Counted from the stretch's first letter, positions 17,752 through 26,387 are shown. The stretch: 50,963 nt of DNA from Phycisphaerales bacterium (GCA_019750095.1 JAIEOW010000165.1:1-50963); one strand, 5' to 3'. Numbers and translations: made by a program. The notes: generated from the letters alone by a model not told the origin.

Positions 17752-18076
17752 CCAGCGCTCGTCCCACGTTCACCGCAGTCGCCGCGGCGTTTTTGTCCGC
17801 CGGATGGCGATACAAGGCGAGCGTGCCCTGGGTGGGCCTTGGCGCGTCGCCGCTGAAATCCACCCCGCCCGGCACGACGCCCGCCACGAGCGCCCTACCG
17901 GCGGGAGAGAGCCGCTGAGCGGGCGCGCTCGGCGCAACCCCCTCGGCGGCTTGAGTTCTTTGCACCCCAGAAGTCGCCTGCGGCGAAACGCGCTGAACCT
18001 GCGCCACCGGGTTCACGCCATAGGCCTGAGCGACTCGGAACGGGAAAGTTGGAGGAATGTTGCCGCTGATGGTCAT
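17738..18076 (-). CDS. hypothetical protein, 112 aa
   Basis: I do not recognise this protein. It is rich in Ala, Pro, Val and Gln, and is probably disordered in residues 20-60 (AQVQRVSPQATSGVQRTQ). The C-terminal half is better ordered, with SPAGRALVAGVVPGGVDF and GTLALYRHPADKNAAATAV. There is no signal peptide or membrane helix. A GGAG lies 5 nt before the ATG, which together with G/C-rich third positions supports a real gene. It ends 14 nt inside the aminotransferase gene and is likely in the same operon. Confidence 0.6.
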   Translation of the reverse strand: MTISGNIPPTFPFRVAQAYGVNPVAQVQRVSPQATSGVQRTQAAEGVAPSAPAQRLSPAGRALVAGVVPGGVDFSGDAPRPTQGTLALYRHPADKNAAATAVNVGRALDVRG

Positions 18077-18127
18077 GTGCTCCGTCTTGATCGTCGCGCT
18101 CGCCCGCGATTCCTGAGCTTTCCATTT

Positions 18128-19099
18128 TCAGGGACGACCAGCCGCCGAACCGTTCATTGAAGCCCCTGATTTCGTCGCTGTTATCGCGCCGTTGGCGCGC
18201 GGCTGATGCGCACCGTCTGCGCTCCCGCCTGCCGCCGCACCCACGCGGCTTGGTTCGCGCCGCCTCAAAAGTCCGCGATAGCTCCCGTACGCCTGCGGGT
18301 GCGCCTTGTGCCCGGTCACCTCGTCACGCACGATGTCGAACTCTTCCAGCAGCGCCCGCACCTTGTGCTCGTTCATCGCGTGCGGGTGCATGTGATCGAC
18401 GTGGTTCGAAAGATCGACGAACATCCAGACATATCCGCCCGGGCGCACCAGCCGCGTCATCTCGCGCACCACCGCCTTCGGATCGCGCACGTGATCCAGG
18501 CAGTTCTCGATCACGAGCAGGTCCGCAAAGTTCGCCGGCAGCGGAATCCGCTCGCCCGGCGCCTCGATGTACACCACCGCCCGAGCCGCACCAGCGATCA
18601 AGCCCTCTTCAACATACCCGCGCGCGATCGGATCCACGGCGACCGACCGCAACCACCCGCGCCGCACCGACGCGATCGACGGATATGGCCCGGCGCCAAT
18701 CTCGATCACGCTGCGCTCTTTCGCCCAGTCGTCAATGTCCCCCGGCTCGCCCACCCTCGGCAGCCCGAGAAAGACGCCGAGCTTGATCATGCGCTGGCGG
18801 GTCCAATGCCCGAAGGTCTCCTCGAAGGAACGCCCGAAGTCCTTTTCCGCGCCGCCGCGTTTGATCAGCCAGCGCCAGTACTCCAGCTCGCTGTCGTACT
18901 TCCGCTGGTCGTCCTGGAGCATGTCGAGCCGATCGGCGACCGCCCGCACCTCGCCGCGCAGCTCCTGTTCAATTGCGTCTAACCGACCGTGCACCGGCAA
19001 GAGCCCCGGTCTCATCATGCGGAAGGCCAGATGTTTCAACCGAGCGCGCAGCCCCGGGTCGGGTTCCGCGGCGTGTGGCGATGAGCGTTCGTCGGGCAT
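18128..19099 (-). CDS. class I SAM-dependent methyltransferase
   Basis: A 323-residue cytosolic protein. Residues about 40-90 are charged and helical (LDAIEQELRGEVRAVADRL), probably a coiled coil. A Rossmann-type methyltransferase core follows, with motif I VIEIGAGPYPSIAS, an acidic residue after SVAVDP, LLVIENCLDHVRDPKAVVRE as the post-motif region and MTRLVRPGGYVWMFVDLS. The C-terminal 60 residues are low complexity (Ala/Gly/Ser-rich) and probably disordered. The acceptor substrate is unknown; sugar or surface-polymer methylation would fit the architecture but is only a guess. MPDERSS at 19099 was chosen as the start because GAGAG and a TATGCT box precede it. It is divergent from phoU. Confidence 0.8.
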   Translation of the reverse strand: MPDERSSPHAAEPDPGLRARLKHLAFRMMRPGLLPVHGRLDAIEQELRGEVRAVADRLDMLQDDQRKYDSELEYWRWLIKRGGAEKDFGRSFEETFGHWTRQRMIKLGVFLGLPRVGEPGDIDDWAKERSVIEIGAGPYPSIASVRRGWLRSVAVDPIARGYVEEGLIAGAARAVVYIEAPGERIPLPANFADLLVIENCLDHVRDPKAVVREMTRLVRPGGYVWMFVDLSNHVDHMHPHAMNEHKVRALLEEFDIVRDEVTGHKAHPQAYGSYRGLLRRREPSRVGAAAGGSADGAHQPRANGAITATKSGASMNGSAAGRP

Positions 19100-19108
19100 C
19101 GGACTCTC

Positions 19109-19114
19109 AGCATA
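19109..19114 (-). promoter_or_regulatory. possible -10 box (TATGCT) of the methyltransferase gene
   Basis: TATGCT on the minus strand ends 9 nt before the ATG at 19099. It is closest to the sigma-70 consensus among the start-proximal boxes in this window. Confidence 0.35.
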
Positions 19115-19311
19115 CCCCCCCAACGCCGCCGCCCAAAGCGTGCTCTTGGCCCACCCGGGACGTGGTTTTGCGCTGGAAAGACCCCTGGGCCATGCTCCGG
19201 CGTCGTTTCTATGTTAGGATCAAGCGTTCAGGTCGGGCGGTTTTGGTGGGCCATCATGCGGATTGTGCCCCCCCCACACCCACCCGCCCCAAAGGAAGCG
19301 ACGCAGCCGCC

Positions 19312-20046
19312 ATGACCGATCCTGTTCGACGCGATGACATCGTGCGCCCCGGCGGCCTGCAACCCACGCTCGTCCGAGAGATCGCCGCCGTCAAACGTCG
19401 CCTTGTCGATGAGGCCACCAGCGCCGTCGGCATGGTCGAGGCCGCCCTGGCTGCCCTCTGGGAACTCGACACCACCGCCGCCGGCGAGATCCTGAAGCGC
19501 GATGAGCGCATCGACAAGGAAGAAGTCGCCATCGAGGAAGAAGTGTTCCGGCTCATGGCCCTGCAGAGCCCCGTCGCCCGCGATTTCCGCCTGCTGGCGT
19601 TCGTGCTCAAGGTCAATGCCGACGTCGAGCGCATCGGCGACCATGCCTGCTCGATCGCCAAGATCGTGTACAAGCTGGCCGACCAGAACAGCGTGGCGTG
19701 GCCAACCTCGCTCACCGAGCTCGGCCAGCGCGTGCCCATGGCGTGCCATCGCGTGCTTCGCGCGTTGCTGGATGAAGACGCCGACGCGGCCAAGATGGTG
19801 GTGGTGGATGACAAGCTCATCGACCGCCTGAATCGACAGTTGTTCGATGAGACGCTGCAGTTCATGCAGACCAACTCCGACGCCCACGCCGCGGGGCTCC
19901 TGATCTTCCGCGTCGGGCGCGAGCTGGAGCGCGTGGGTGATCTGGTGACCAACATCGCCGAGGATGTCGTGTATCTGGCCACCGGCGAGATCATCCGCCA
20001 CGAGAAGAAGAAACTCCGCGCGATGTTCGAGGGTCATTCCGGCTGA
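19312..20046 (+). CDS. phoU: phosphate signalling regulator PhoU
   Basis: PhoU restrains the PstSCAB phosphate transporter and the PhoR/PhoB system when phosphate is sufficient. The 244-residue protein is all-helical with the two PhoU repeats: EEEVFRLMALQSPVARDFR, LKVNADVERIGDHACSIAK in the first and LLIFRVGRELERVGDLVTNI in the second. The E/D-x-x-R-x-x-D motifs that bind metal clusters are present in both. The ATG at 19312 has a strong AAAGGAAG ribosome-binding site. No pst or pho genes are adjacent, so the rest of the regulon is elsewhere. Confidence 0.95.
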   Translation: MTDPVRRDDIVRPGGLQPTLVREIAAVKRRLVDEATSAVGMVEAALAALWELDTTAAGEILKRDERIDKEEVAIEEEVFRLMALQSPVARDFRLLAFVLKVNADVERIGDHACSIAKIVYKLADQNSVAWPTSLTELGQRVPMACHRVLRALLDEDADAAKMVVVDDKLIDRLNRQLFDETLQFMQTNSDAHAAGLLIFRVGRELERVGDLVTNIAEDVVYLATGEIIRHEKKKLRAMFEGHSG

Positions 20047-20067
20047 TCGCGGCTCGCCGATATCCGA

Positions 20068-21075
20068 TCACGGAATCAGCCATCGCAGCGCCCGCACATT
20101 CCGGATCGCGTGCGACAGCCCGAAGCTGGCCAGCACCACAAAGCTCAGCGCGATGAGATCCGTCGTGATGCTCGGCTCAACCCGGATCCGTCGCATCACC
20201 GCCACCGCGAGTTCGACAAACAGCACGTGGCTGAGATACACGCCAAAGCCCAGCGCGCCCATGCTCGCCAGCCGCTGCGCGATCACGCCGCGCCATGGCG
20301 CAAACGCCGCGATCAACCCGCACACGCCCGCCACGCGATTCAAGAGCAGTTGCGGCAGCTCACTCGCCACCGTCAGCCACACCGCGACCGCCGCCACGAT
20401 CAGGCACACGAGGGCCGTCTGCTTGCCCACGCGCGGGCGATATCCCGCCGTCCACAACATGCCGAACCCAAGTCCGAGCAGAAAACCCGGCAATCGCCCG
20501 ATCACGATTCCCGCGATGCGGAATGGATCCGTGTGATCCTCGGGCAGCGGTATGGGCGGCAGAAGAATGATCGACGCGGCGAGCATCATCATCAACGCCG
20601 CCATCGGGATCAGCACCTGCGGGCGCTTCAGCCCGAGGTAGATCATCGGAAAAGTCACCACCGTGGCCATGATGAGATACGGCAAGAACCAGAGGTGATA
20701 GATCGTGCCGTAGAACAGCACCGTCCAGTCCCACTCAAACCCCGTCACCTTGCCAAAGACCAGATAGTTCACCCCGCGCGCCGCCAGATAGACGCCCGAC
20801 CACACGACAAACGGCGCACCGATCCGCCAGAACCGATGCCGCAGAAATCGCCCGCTCGTCTGACCCTTGGCCAGAAACTTCTGCAGCGCGATGATCGTGA
20901 AGAAACCAGCGAGAATGTTCAGATATGCCGTGCCCGCCGCACCGAGCGCCGAGAGGTTCAAGCTCGCCCACTCCGGCGAGCGCCCGACGTGGACCCAGAT
21001 CACCCCGATCGCCGCCACACCGCGCACCAGATCAAGCCCCAGCATCCGCGGCGAGCTGTCTTGGGGCTTCTCCAT
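20068..21075 (-). CDS. acyltransferase 3 family membrane protein
   Basis: A 335-residue polytopic protein with about ten helices. Near the N-terminus is the family motif (LDLVRGVAAIGVIWVHVG), with the Arg and probable catalytic His. RFLRHRFWRIGAPFVVWSG is the conserved R-x-x-R-I-x-P segment. Proteins of this family (OafA, WecH, NodX) transfer acetyl or other acyl groups to surface sugars or lipids. A TTG start at 21153 would add 26 residues that do not resemble the family, so MEKPQ is preferred. It is convergent with phoU. The substrate is unknown. Confidence 0.87.
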   Translation of the reverse strand: MEKPQDSSPRMLGLDLVRGVAAIGVIWVHVGRSPEWASLNLSALGAAGTAYLNILAGFFTIIALQKFLAKGQTSGRFLRHRFWRIGAPFVVWSGVYLAARGVNYLVFGKVTGFEWDWTVLFYGTIYHLWFLPYLIMATVVTFPMIYLGLKRPQVLIPMAALMMMLAASIILLPPIPLPEDHTDPFRIAGIVIGRLPGFLLGLGFGMLWTAGYRPRVGKQTALVCLIVAAVAVWLTVASELPQLLLNRVAGVCGLIAAFAPWRGVIAQRLASMGALGFGVYLSHVLFVELAVAVMRRIRVEPSITTDLIALSFVVLASFGLSHAIRNVRALRWLIP

Positions 21076-21462
21076 AACCGCTTTCACACCAACGCTCCAC
21101 GCCCCCGGCTCAACCTGACGCCTTCCAAACCGGATCACCTGTTCGCGAAGCAATGGCCTGCACCCGCTGCGCGATCAACACGGAGAGTTTAAACCCGACG
21201 GCCGCGCCGACAAGCGCGCCCGCGCTGAACGATCACGAATCAGCGCGATTCATGCGGCCGTTACACGGTTCGTCGAGCGACTTCCCCAGCGGCAAACCCC
21301 GAAAATCCAGGATGATCCCGATCAATGGCCGTCGTGACCGACGAGCGATCGATGCGCGGCATCACCACTGCGACCTCAAACGCCGGGGCACAGAATCACC
21401 AGACCCCGACTGTTTCCTTGATCGGGAAAGGCCAACGGTGCCGAGATGACTGTGGAGCAACG
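21076..21462. other. intergenic stretch, no gene supported
   Basis: About 390 bp between two minus-strand genes. Open frames on the plus strand (for example 21153-21449) show no recognisable domain, no good ribosome site and mixed third-position bias. No strong hairpin, promoter pair or repeat is visible. It probably holds the promoter of the acyltransferase gene. Confidence 0.4.
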
Positions 21463-22857
21463 TCAGTCCTTTTTCGCCGGCTGTTCCCCAGACTTTTCCG
21501 AGTCCGGCGCCGTCGTCGGCTGTCCTGTTCGCACCTCAACGGTCCGCACCATCACGCCGCCACCAAGCTCCGGCGGAGGCAGGTCTTCTTCATCCATGTC
21601 AGAGATAAAGACCATCTCATCGGCACCGTTGCTGTGCACCTCGATGCGCTGGCCAACTCCACTTCCTGGATTGGGCTTGGGGATCGCCGCGAGCTGTTCG
21701 GGCGTCAGAATGCCAGCCAGTTCATCGCGCACGGCGCGATCGACTTCGCGCCGGGCAAGTCGCGCGTCGCGAACGGCGTCGTCTGCGTCCTTGTCGCCCA
21801 GAAACCCCGCTCCGACATCGACCATCACCATCGGCTCGGCAGCGAACTTGCCAGCGTCCTCCGCCGCGCGGATCGCCGCGGCCAGTCGATCGCTCGCGGC
21901 CCGCGATTGCGACGCATGCCGGGCGGCGAGCGCATCAACTTTCTGCTTCTGTTCAGGACTCAGACCCGGAAGTTCCTTGGCTTTGGCCAGCGTGTGGTTG
22001 AGGGCCGTCTTGCGATAGGCCTGGCGATAGCCCTTGAGCTGAAACTGATCGTCCAGCTTTCTGGCGAGGTCCTCCGGGAGCACGCTGGCAAGCCGCCGCA
22101 GGTGCTTGAGATTCACCTCGCGCACTCTGAGATCGATCGCGCGGTCGCGGTCGAATCGTTCTCGCATCTTCTTCTCGTCCAGATGCAAGACGCCTTCGAA
22201 GGCCTTCTCGTCCTCGGCCGCGACGCGCTCGCGGTCGCGCAGCACCCGGTCGATATCGAGCGCATACTCATCGAGCGAGAGGGCGGCCTTGGACGCGGGT
22301 TCGCCCGTAAGATTCAGTTGGTCCACGATCCGGAAGAGATCCACGCCCGCCCCCCCGACGGTTCCGCCGCGGAGATGGAGCTCGCGACGCCGGTACTGCT
22401 CAAGTGTCTGCCAGCTTGCGGCCTGATCCGGACGCAAGATCGCCTTGAGGTCGTCGAGAAACTGCTGGGTCACCTTCTTGCTGTTCTGGCGTGAGGCCCG
22501 AATCGCTTCGTCCATCCGTCGCTCCGACGACGCGATGTCGCCGGCACGCCGATCTTCGCCCGCCTCGGCGATCGCCTCGCGGGTCTTCTTGCTCTGGCGA
22601 GCCAGTTCCGCCGTCATCGACTGGTGCAGATCTCGCGCCGCCGCGCCTTGCTCGGCATCGAACCCAAGCACGCGGATATAGGCATCGATGCGCGATTGTG
22701 CGCTCTTCTGCCCCGAAGAGGGGGTCTTGGCGACAACGGCTTTGGCCGCGAGCTCGTCGGCATACGCGAGCGAGACCGATGTCCCGCCGATCGCGACGAG
22801 AACACACACAAGGACCATCGAACCGTGACGACGCGATGAAGCACGAGTGAGAGCCAT
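21463..22857 (-). CDS. secreted helical protein with LTxxQ-like motifs
   Basis: A 464-residue exported protein. The signal peptide (SMVLVCVLVAIGGTSVSLAYA) ends near residue 33. The mature part is highly charged and almost entirely helical, with three spaced 'L-x-P-x-Q' motifs (ILRPDQAASW, LSPEQKQKVD, ILTPEQLAAI), as in the periplasmic Spy/CpxP group that bind unfolded proteins or metals. Each motif is preceded by a long Arg/Lys/Glu-rich helix. The C-terminus is acidic then Pro-rich (SDMDEEDLPPPELGGG). Homology to Spy is only suggested by the motif. MALTRASS at 22857 has CGGAGA upstream; the longer frame to 22971 looks non-coding. Confidence 0.68.
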   Translation of the reverse strand: MALTRASSRRHGSMVLVCVLVAIGGTSVSLAYADELAAKAVVAKTPSSGQKSAQSRIDAYIRVLGFDAEQGAAARDLHQSMTAELARQSKKTREAIAEAGEDRRAGDIASSERRMDEAIRASRQNSKKVTQQFLDDLKAILRPDQAASWQTLEQYRRRELHLRGGTVGGAGVDLFRIVDQLNLTGEPASKAALSLDEYALDIDRVLRDRERVAAEDEKAFEGVLHLDEKKMRERFDRDRAIDLRVREVNLKHLRRLASVLPEDLARKLDDQFQLKGYRQAYRKTALNHTLAKAKELPGLSPEQKQKVDALAARHASQSRAASDRLAAAIRAAEDAGKFAAEPMVMVDVGAGFLGDKDADDAVRDARLARREVDRAVRDELAGILTPEQLAAIPKPNPGSGVGQRIEVHSNGADEMVFISDMDEEDLPPPELGGGVMVRTVEVRTGQPTTAPDSEKSGEQPAKKD

Positions 22858-23044
22858 GGGCGATCTCCGAGCCCCACCACCCCGGCATGCCGGACTTGCC
22901 CCAAACTCCCCATCGCTCGAACCCCGCGGCCGGAATCGGCTCGCAATCATCTTCACAGATGCCTGCAACAAGACCCTCCGTCAGGGGTTCGCCGGTTTCA
23001 TCCGGAATTGCTCATCGCCCGATCGATCCCGGTCGGCACCGCGG

Positions 23045-23050
23045 TAGACT
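23045..23050 (+). promoter_or_regulatory. possible -10 box (TAGACT) of the cyclodeaminase-family gene
   Basis: TAGACT ends 7 nt before the ATG at 23058; there is no Shine-Dalgarno sequence in the 7-nt spacer. Confidence 0.35.
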
Positions 23051-23057
23051 CATCGCC

Positions 23058-23669
23058 ATGAAGCCGTTGCGAGAGATGAGCGTCGGCACGTTTCTGGAAG
23101 AGGTCGGGTCGAAGACCCCCGCACCCGGTGGCGGAGCGGTCGCGTCGATCACCGGCGCGCTCGCCGCGGCACTCGGCCGGATGGTCGTCGCCTATTCCGT
23201 CGGCAAGAAGTCGCTCGCCGAGCACCAGCCCGCGCTGGAACGTGCCGGCCAGTTGCTGGCTCGCACCTCGGACATGCTGCTGGAGCTGGCGCGGGAAGAC
23301 GCGCTGGCGTATGAGCACATGAACGCACTGATGAAGCTGCCGGAGAACGACGAGCGTCGCGTTCGCGAGTGGACCAGCGCCGTCGAGGCGGCGGTGACCG
23401 CGCCGCGCGCCGTGGCCGGGGCGTGCGCCGACCTGCTGCGCCTGCTCGAATCACTGGCGCCGATCACGAATCGGCATCTGCGGAGCGACCTGGCCATCGC
23501 CGCGGTTCTCGCCGACGCGGGAGCGCGCAGCGGGTGGTGGAACGTGCGCGTCAACCTGGAACTGATCCCCGAAGAGGCGCGCCGATTGGCGATCCGAAAT
23601 GAGATGCGTCAACTGCTGAGCGAAGCCGACGCACGGCGAGCGCGGATCGAAGGGGAGTGCGGGGAGTAG
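23058..23669 (+). CDS. cyclodeaminase/cyclohydrolase family protein (FTCD_C-like)
   Basis: A 203-residue all-helical protein. The N-terminal SVGTFLEEVGSKTPAPGGGA motif is the hallmark of the formiminotransferase-cyclodeaminase C-terminal family, including serine-cycle methenyltetrahydrofolate cyclohydrolase FchA. VASITGALAAALGRMVVAYS continues the family pattern. Members act on formimino- or methenyl-tetrahydrofolate in one-carbon metabolism. The ending NVRVNLELIPEE also fits. No histidine-degradation or formate-activation genes are adjacent, so the exact reaction cannot be chosen. It is followed by an inverted pair of octamer arrays. Confidence 0.85.
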   Translation: MKPLREMSVGTFLEEVGSKTPAPGGGAVASITGALAAALGRMVVAYSVGKKSLAEHQPALERAGQLLARTSDMLLELAREDALAYEHMNALMKLPENDERRVREWTSAVEAAVTAPRAVAGACADLLRLLESLAPITNRHLRSDLAIAAVLADAGARSGWWNVRVNLELIPEEARRLAIRNEMRQLLSEADARRARIEGECGE

Positions 23670-23679
23670 GGGCGGGGCC

Positions 23680-23776
23680 GTGACGAAGTAACGGAGTGAC
23701 AAAGTGGCTGAGTTGCAACGGGGCGGCCCTTCCTGCTTCGTCACTTGGTTCGTTCGCCACTTCGTTACTCCGTCAC
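23680..23776. repeat. inverted pair of degenerate octamer arrays
   Basis: The plus strand at 23680-23719 reads as five contiguous octamers: GTGACGAA, GTAACGGA, GTGACAAA, GTGGCTGA and GTTGCAAC. The minus strand at 23776-23737 reads as five more: GTGACGGA, GTAACGAA, GTGGCGAA, CGAACCAA and GTGACGAA. A 17-bp spacer separates the two arms, so the RNA could fold into a long imperfect hairpin. The right arm ends 4 nt before the TACTCT box of the SpoIIE gene. The units are too short and too close for a CRISPR. A four-unit relative lies before queD. Confidence 0.7.
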
Positions 23777-23780
23777 TTCC

Positions 23781-23786
23781 TACTCT
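23781..23786 (+). promoter_or_regulatory. possible -10 box (TACTCT) of the SpoIIE-phosphatase gene
   Basis: TACTCT ends 6 nt before the GTG start at 23793, and the octamer array occupies the place where a -35 element would be. Confidence 0.35.
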
Positions 23787-23792
23787 TGGCCC

Positions 23793-25109
23793 GTGAAGTG
23801 GATCGACACCAGCCGAAGCCTGCGCATCGCCATCCTGATGGAGATGCTCGAAGATGTGAGCCGGGCGGACGGGCCGGATGAGGCGATTCGCGCGTATGCG
23901 GCACGCATCCGAAAGGTGCGTCCGATCGACGCGTTTGTGAGCGTCTCGGTGCGCGGGCTTGCCATCGGGAGCTATCGCATCGGGCGCGTCGAGCGAGCCG
24001 ATCGGGCCAAGCCGCTGATCCAGACCGACGGCGCGGCGGGCTGGGATCGCTCGCCCGTTCGCACCGGCGGCATCATCGGCGCGCTGCTCCCCCAGCCCGG
24101 CCCGCGCGGCGCTCGCGATGAGCCGCGGATCGCTCACGAACTCGCCACCGGAATCGACCCGGTGCTGGGTGACGCGATTGTGGGCATGGGGTCGTGCATG
24201 GCAATCCCCGTGCTGGATGAGGGACGCGCGGTGAGCTGGTGGTTCCTGTTTCGCCGCGACCCGCGTGGCTACGGACAAGAAGACCTGGAAGAAGAGGTGC
24301 TGATCGGCAACCTCTTCGGCGCGCTCACGCGGCACATGGAAGCTCTGGAGCAGAACACCGCGCTCAGCGAGAAGCTCAAGGCCCAGTTCGACGAGGTGGC
24401 GCGCGTGCAGCGAGCTCTCTTGCCTGTCGGTGAGCCGAGCGTCGCTGGCGTGAGCTTTGCCACGAGCTATCTGCCCAGCGGGCAGGCGGGGGGCGATTAC
24501 TACGACTTTCTTGCGACCGGGGCGGGATCAATCGGAGTGTTCATCGCCGACGTCAGCGGGCACGGACCCGCCGCGGCGACGGTGATGGCGATGCTGCACG
24601 CCATCCTGCACGCACGGCCGGAGCTGTGGGGATCGCCTGCTCAGCTCATGCAGTGGGCGAATCAGCGACTCGCGAGCTCGAGCATCGAGGGCGGTCATGT
24701 CACGGCGGTGTACGGCGTATTGAATGCGGGCACACGAGAGTTTGAGTTCGTGCGGGCCGGGCATCCGATTCCGCGCGTGCGCTCGGCGACGGGGCTCGTG
24801 CGCCCGCTGGATTCCGAGGCCGGCCCGCCGATGGGCATCGTCGCCGATCCGGGCGCGTTTGTGCTGAAGCCGACCCGGGCCGCGCTCTCTGCGGGCGACA
24901 CGGTGGTGTTGTACACCGATGGTGCGAGCGAGGCCGAGAATCCGGCTGGAGAACAGATCGGAGTGGACGGCTTGGATCGCGCGATCGCGAGTGCGGGGCC
25001 AGGGCCGCGAGATGTGGTGAACGCTCTGGATCGGGCGCTGGTGGAGTTCCGCGGATCGTCGAATCGGGCCGATGATCAGACGCTGGTGGTGTTCAGGTTG
25101 GATGGGTGA
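23793..25109 (+). CDS. PP2C-type (SpoIIE) serine/threonine phosphatase, GAF-like N-terminus
   Basis: A 438-residue cytosolic signalling protein. Residues about 20-190 look like a GAF-type sensor domain (GSCMAIPVLDEGRAVSWWFLF). A short helical linker follows (LEQNTALSEKLKAQFDEVAR) with VQRALLP, the usual junction before RsbU/SpoIIE phosphatases. The catalytic domain has metal-binding GGDYYDF near residue 233, IADVSGHGPAAA near 250, LYTDGASEAENPAGE and the final Asp in NRADDQTLVVF. Such enzymes dephosphorylate anti-sigma-factor antagonists in partner-switching pathways. No anti-sigma factor or STAS protein is nearby. The start is GTG, preceded by a TACTCT box. Confidence 0.9.
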   Translation: MKWIDTSRSLRIAILMEMLEDVSRADGPDEAIRAYAARIRKVRPIDAFVSVSVRGLAIGSYRIGRVERADRAKPLIQTDGAAGWDRSPVRTGGIIGALLPQPGPRGARDEPRIAHELATGIDPVLGDAIVGMGSCMAIPVLDEGRAVSWWFLFRRDPRGYGQEDLEEEVLIGNLFGALTRHMEALEQNTALSEKLKAQFDEVARVQRALLPVGEPSVAGVSFATSYLPSGQAGGDYYDFLATGAGSIGVFIADVSGHGPAAATVMAMLHAILHARPELWGSPAQLMQWANQRLASSSIEGGHVTAVYGVLNAGTREFEFVRAGHPIPRVRSATGLVRPLDSEAGPPMGIVADPGAFVLKPTRAALSAGDTVVLYTDGASEAENPAGEQIGVDGLDRAIASAGPGPRDVVNALDRALVEFRGSSNRADDQTLVVFRLDG

Positions 25110-25130
25110 GCGCGTTCGTACCAGGGTGGA

Positions 25131-25188
25131 ACGCTGGTCCCCAGCGTGGATCAGCGAGAACGCAAGGCCCGCTCGGGACGAGCGGGCC
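25131..25188. repeat. two adjacent palindromes (dispersed-repeat or terminator type)
   Basis: The first palindrome has arms ACGCTGG (25131-25137) and CCAGCGT (25141-25147) around a 3-nt loop. The second has perfect 10-bp arms at 25166-25175 and 25179-25188 around GGA. They sit between the ends of two convergent genes (the SpoIIE phosphatase and dapA), so they could end transcription both ways, but no T-run follows either. GC-rich, self-complementary sequence of this kind also fits a dispersed intergenic repeat. Confidence 0.55.
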
Positions 25189-25208
25189 ACCCAAGACCAT
25201 CGATCGCG

Positions 25209-26114
25209 TCAGCCGACCACTTCCATCGCCCCCATGAGCGTCTTGAGCTTTTCGAGTGTGGCTGGCGTGGCGGAGGTCATGGGCAGGCGCATCGCGCCGC
25301 TGTCGACACCCAGCAGCTTCAGCGCGCCCTTCACCGGGATGGGGTTGGTCTCGAGGAACATCGCCTTGCTGATCGCCGCCAGTTCGCGATGGATCGACAG
25401 GGCTTCGTCGTGGCGACCCTCGAGCTCTGCGGCACACATCGCGCTCACGCGATCCGGGACCACGTTGCTGACCACCGAGACCACGCCGGCGGCTCCGACG
25501 CTCATCATCGGGAGCGTCAGAGGATCATCGCCCGAGAGCACGGTGAGGTTCGGGCAGGCGGCGCACGTCTCGCTGGTGAAGTCGACGTTGCCAGCGGCGT
25601 CCTTGATCGCGACGATGTTCGGATGCCTGCTGAGTGTGCGGATGGTGTCGAGCGTCAGGCCGCCCGCGCTGCGCCCGGGCACGTTGTACAGGATCGTCGG
25701 GATCGGGCAACTGTCGGCGATCGCGGTGTAGTGCCGAAACAGGCCATCCTGCGTCGGCTTGTTGTAATAGGGATTGACGCTCAGCGTGGCGTCGGCGCCG
25801 AGTCGATGGGCGAGGGTCTGCAGCGCGATCGCGTGGCGCGTGCTGTTGCTGCCCGCGCCGGCGATGACAAGCAGATCGCGGGCGTGCCCCAGCTTGACCG
25901 CTTCGGCGACGAGTTGCTGGTATTCATCATGCTCCAGCGTGGGCGATTCGCCGGTGGTGCCGCTGACCACGATCCCGCTGACGCCGCCATCGGCCTGGCG
26001 ATCGATCTGGCGGGCGAGGGCCGCGAAGTCGATGCGCGAGCCGTCGGGGGAGAAGGGCGTGGTGATCGCGGTGAAGCAGCCGGAGAGTTCGAGACGATTC
26101 TGGCGAGTGGTCAT
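25209..26114 (-). CDS. dapA: 4-hydroxy-tetrahydrodipicolinate synthase
   Basis: DapA condenses pyruvate with L-aspartate semialdehyde, the first committed step to diaminopimelate and lysine. The protein has 301 residues and a full set of motifs: GTTGES (substrate carboxylate binding), NPYYNKPTQDGL, Tyr143 in YNVPGRS and Schiff-base Lys171 in AIKDAAGN. GDDPLTLPMMSVGAAGVVSV completes the (beta/alpha)8 barrel. The open frame extends upstream to 26339, but only MTTRQNR at 26114 fits the family N-terminus. It is convergent with the SpoIIE phosphatase gene. No other dap gene is present. Confidence 0.95.
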   Translation of the reverse strand: MTTRQNRLELSGCFTAITTPFSPDGSRIDFAALARQIDRQADGGVSGIVVSGTTGESPTLEHDEYQQLVAEAVKLGHARDLLVIAGAGSNSTRHAIALQTLAHRLGADATLSVNPYYNKPTQDGLFRHYTAIADSCPIPTILYNVPGRSAGGLTLDTIRTLSRHPNIVAIKDAAGNVDFTSETCAACPNLTVLSGDDPLTLPMMSVGAAGVVSVVSNVVPDRVSAMCAAELEGRHDEALSIHRELAAISKAMFLETNPIPVKGALKLLGVDSGAMRLPMTSATPATLEKLKTLMGAMEVVG

Positions 26115-26321
26115 GGTGCGGTGGTCCTGGCGTGACGCGGCGCGATGGGCTTTCGCGTGCGTGACGGCTTTATCGGTTCGATGGGAAAGCGAGCGACAAC
26201 GATCGGTTTGTGCGAAAGAGGGGTCGCGTTGGCGACGGCTCAGGCGCGTTTGCTGCGACGTTTGTCGCTGCGTTTGGATCGGGTGCTCACGGACATGACC
26301 GACTGTAGCGCACCAAAAACA

Positions 26322-26355
26322 CACCCGCCGACGGCCCAAGGGCCATCGGCGGGTG
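26322..26355 (-). terminator. rho-independent terminator after the PEP-CTERM-like gene
   Basis: Arms at 26322-26337 and 26340-26355 pair over 16 positions with a single mismatch. On the minus strand the hairpin is followed by TGTGTTTTTGG, and it begins 33 bp after the stop codon at 26388. It would separate this gene from dapA downstream. Confidence 0.85.
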
Positions 26356-26387
26356 CAACCATCTGGACGGTATCAGAACCGTGCTTT

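Noticed and set aside
21153-21449. 98-codon plus-strand ORF in the gap before the LTxxQ protein
   Set aside because: Third-position bias fades after about 30 codons, no domain is visible and it overlaps the acyltransferase gene's upstream region.
23680-23776. Octamer arrays considered as a CRISPR array
   Set aside because: Units are 8 bp, contiguous and degenerate, with no spacers and no cas genes.
26240-26296. 18-codon basic ORF (MSVSTRSKRSDKRRSKRA) upstream of dapA on the minus strand
   Set aside because: A TACAGT box lies 5 nt before its ATG, so it could be a leader peptide, but it is too short and has no ribosome site, no attenuator hairpin and no lysine-rich logic specific enough to support a feature.
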